From Kiritimatiellia bacterium (GTDB lineage: Bacteria > Verrucomicrobiota > Kiritimatiellia > RFP12 > UBA1067), in assembly GCA_017650345.1 (NCBI GenBank), contig JAGCFB010000006.1, positions 1 to 42,420 of the forward strand: DNA of 42,420 bases. The letters run 5' to 3'. The notes beneath the pieces are model-generated. The model saw only the letters and a list, made by a program, of their open reading frames with translations, ran no database searches and was not told the origin of the DNA. Shown here one piece after another: positions 42,203 through 42,420 of this stretch (its first letter is position 1; the number at the start of each line of letters is the position of its first letter). The position numbers were made by a program, and so were the translations under genes.

Positions 42203-42420
42203 ATGTCCAAAATCGTGAACAAATGGCGCGACAGGCTGATTGCGCTGCTTATCGTAGTCGGATTCGCCGCCTTAGCAATCGATCTGGTCGGCATCGACGT
42301 CTCGACCGAGCCTCCGTCCGCGATTCAGGCATCCGGACTTGTCTCCTGCTGCGAGCGCGTGGCCGGAGGCGTCCTCCTTGCCGTTGACGCCAGCGGCGGC
42401 GAGGACGTCATCCTTTCCGT
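42203..42420 (+). CDS. Membrane-anchored protein, N-terminal part (cut by window edge)
   Basis: From ATG 42203, with AAAGGAG 8 nt upstream, the frame stays open for 72 codons to the window end. The product starts with a short basic head and one helix (LIALLIVVGFAALAIDLVGI), then VSTEPPSAIQASGL and further polar residues. I cannot assign a family from this part. As the third gene of the sigma/kinase locus it could be a substrate or part of the signalling system. Confidence 0.6.
   Translation, partial: MSKIVNKWRDRLIALLIVVGFAALAIDLVGIDVSTEPPSAIQASGLVSCCERVAGGVLLAVDASGGEDVILS

Overview
The window is a gene-dense, mostly high-GC bacterial chromosome segment. Recognisable housekeeping genes (hisA, uppP, ilvD, pyrE, tgt, queA, queE, trmB, tadA, rnhB, yajC, pgpA) sit among secreted and membrane proteins. 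An outer-membrane beta-barrel, a lipoprotein, tandem-GYF proteins with long coiled coils, a eukaryotic-like UDP-sugar pyrophosphorylase and an ECF sigma/Ser-Thr kinase pair together suggest a Gram-negative PVC-superphylum bacterium, possibly a host-associated Kiritimatiellae-type lineage. That placement is inference from gene content; there is no rRNA or tRNA gene here to confirm it.

Layout. 1-2080 is a visibly AT-richer accessory segment: a radC tail, a perfect hairpin, a 46-residue small gene, a DUF1016/YhcG-type nuclease gene, then a second copy of the small gene plus nuclease in which the nuclease is dead. 2152-3305 is pgpA-trmB. 3396-7686 is a UDP-sugar pyrophosphorylase followed by an ABC ATPase and FtsX-type permease. 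7704-8189 (minus) is a small secreted protein and 8450-9316 a DUF3034-like barrel. 9592-14210 is hisA, an M16 peptidase, uppP, an exported helical protein and an Fe-S-like protein. 14282-18901 holds two GYF/coiled-coil proteins, a secreted TPR-like protein and a dihydrouridine synthase. 18928-21343 is a membrane protein, a 30-residue ORF and a Na/Pi cotransporter. 21376-23531 is a two-domain esterase and queE. 23543-25800 (minus) is a coiled-coil membrane protein, a small lipoprotein and an RluA-type synthase. 25886-28285 is tgt-yajC-LysM protein; 28382-30061 is ilvD. 30095-35187 is queA, pyrE, a HAD protein, an RsuA-type synthase, a DUF167 gene, rnhB and a short folP. 35224-39072 is an ACT protein, PFL/UPF0210, an exonuclease, a chromate transporter and tadA. 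39164-42420 is an ECF sigma factor, a membrane Ser/Thr kinase and the start of another membrane protein.

Expression style. Fourteen genes are preceded by an extended -10 box (TG-N-TANAAT, often TTTGGTATAAT). In eight the start codon lies only 6-10 nt downstream, so those mRNAs should be leaderless or nearly so. Inside operons most genes overlap by ATGA, GTGA or TGATG, implying translational coupling.

The least ordinary feature is palindromic DNA inside coding sequences, in three forms: three 39-nt-spaced palindromes in the DUF1016 nuclease gene, with base changes that compensate across the arms; a 23-nt-period palindrome array in the LysM gene, in a period that is not a multiple of three; and a 33-nt palindromic element inserted in frame into the second small gene, with a relative just upstream of pgpA. 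All lie in linkers or tolerant sites, reminiscent of Rickettsia palindromic elements. RNA modification is also unusually well represented (trmB, dus, queE, tgt, queA, tadA and two pseudouridine synthases).
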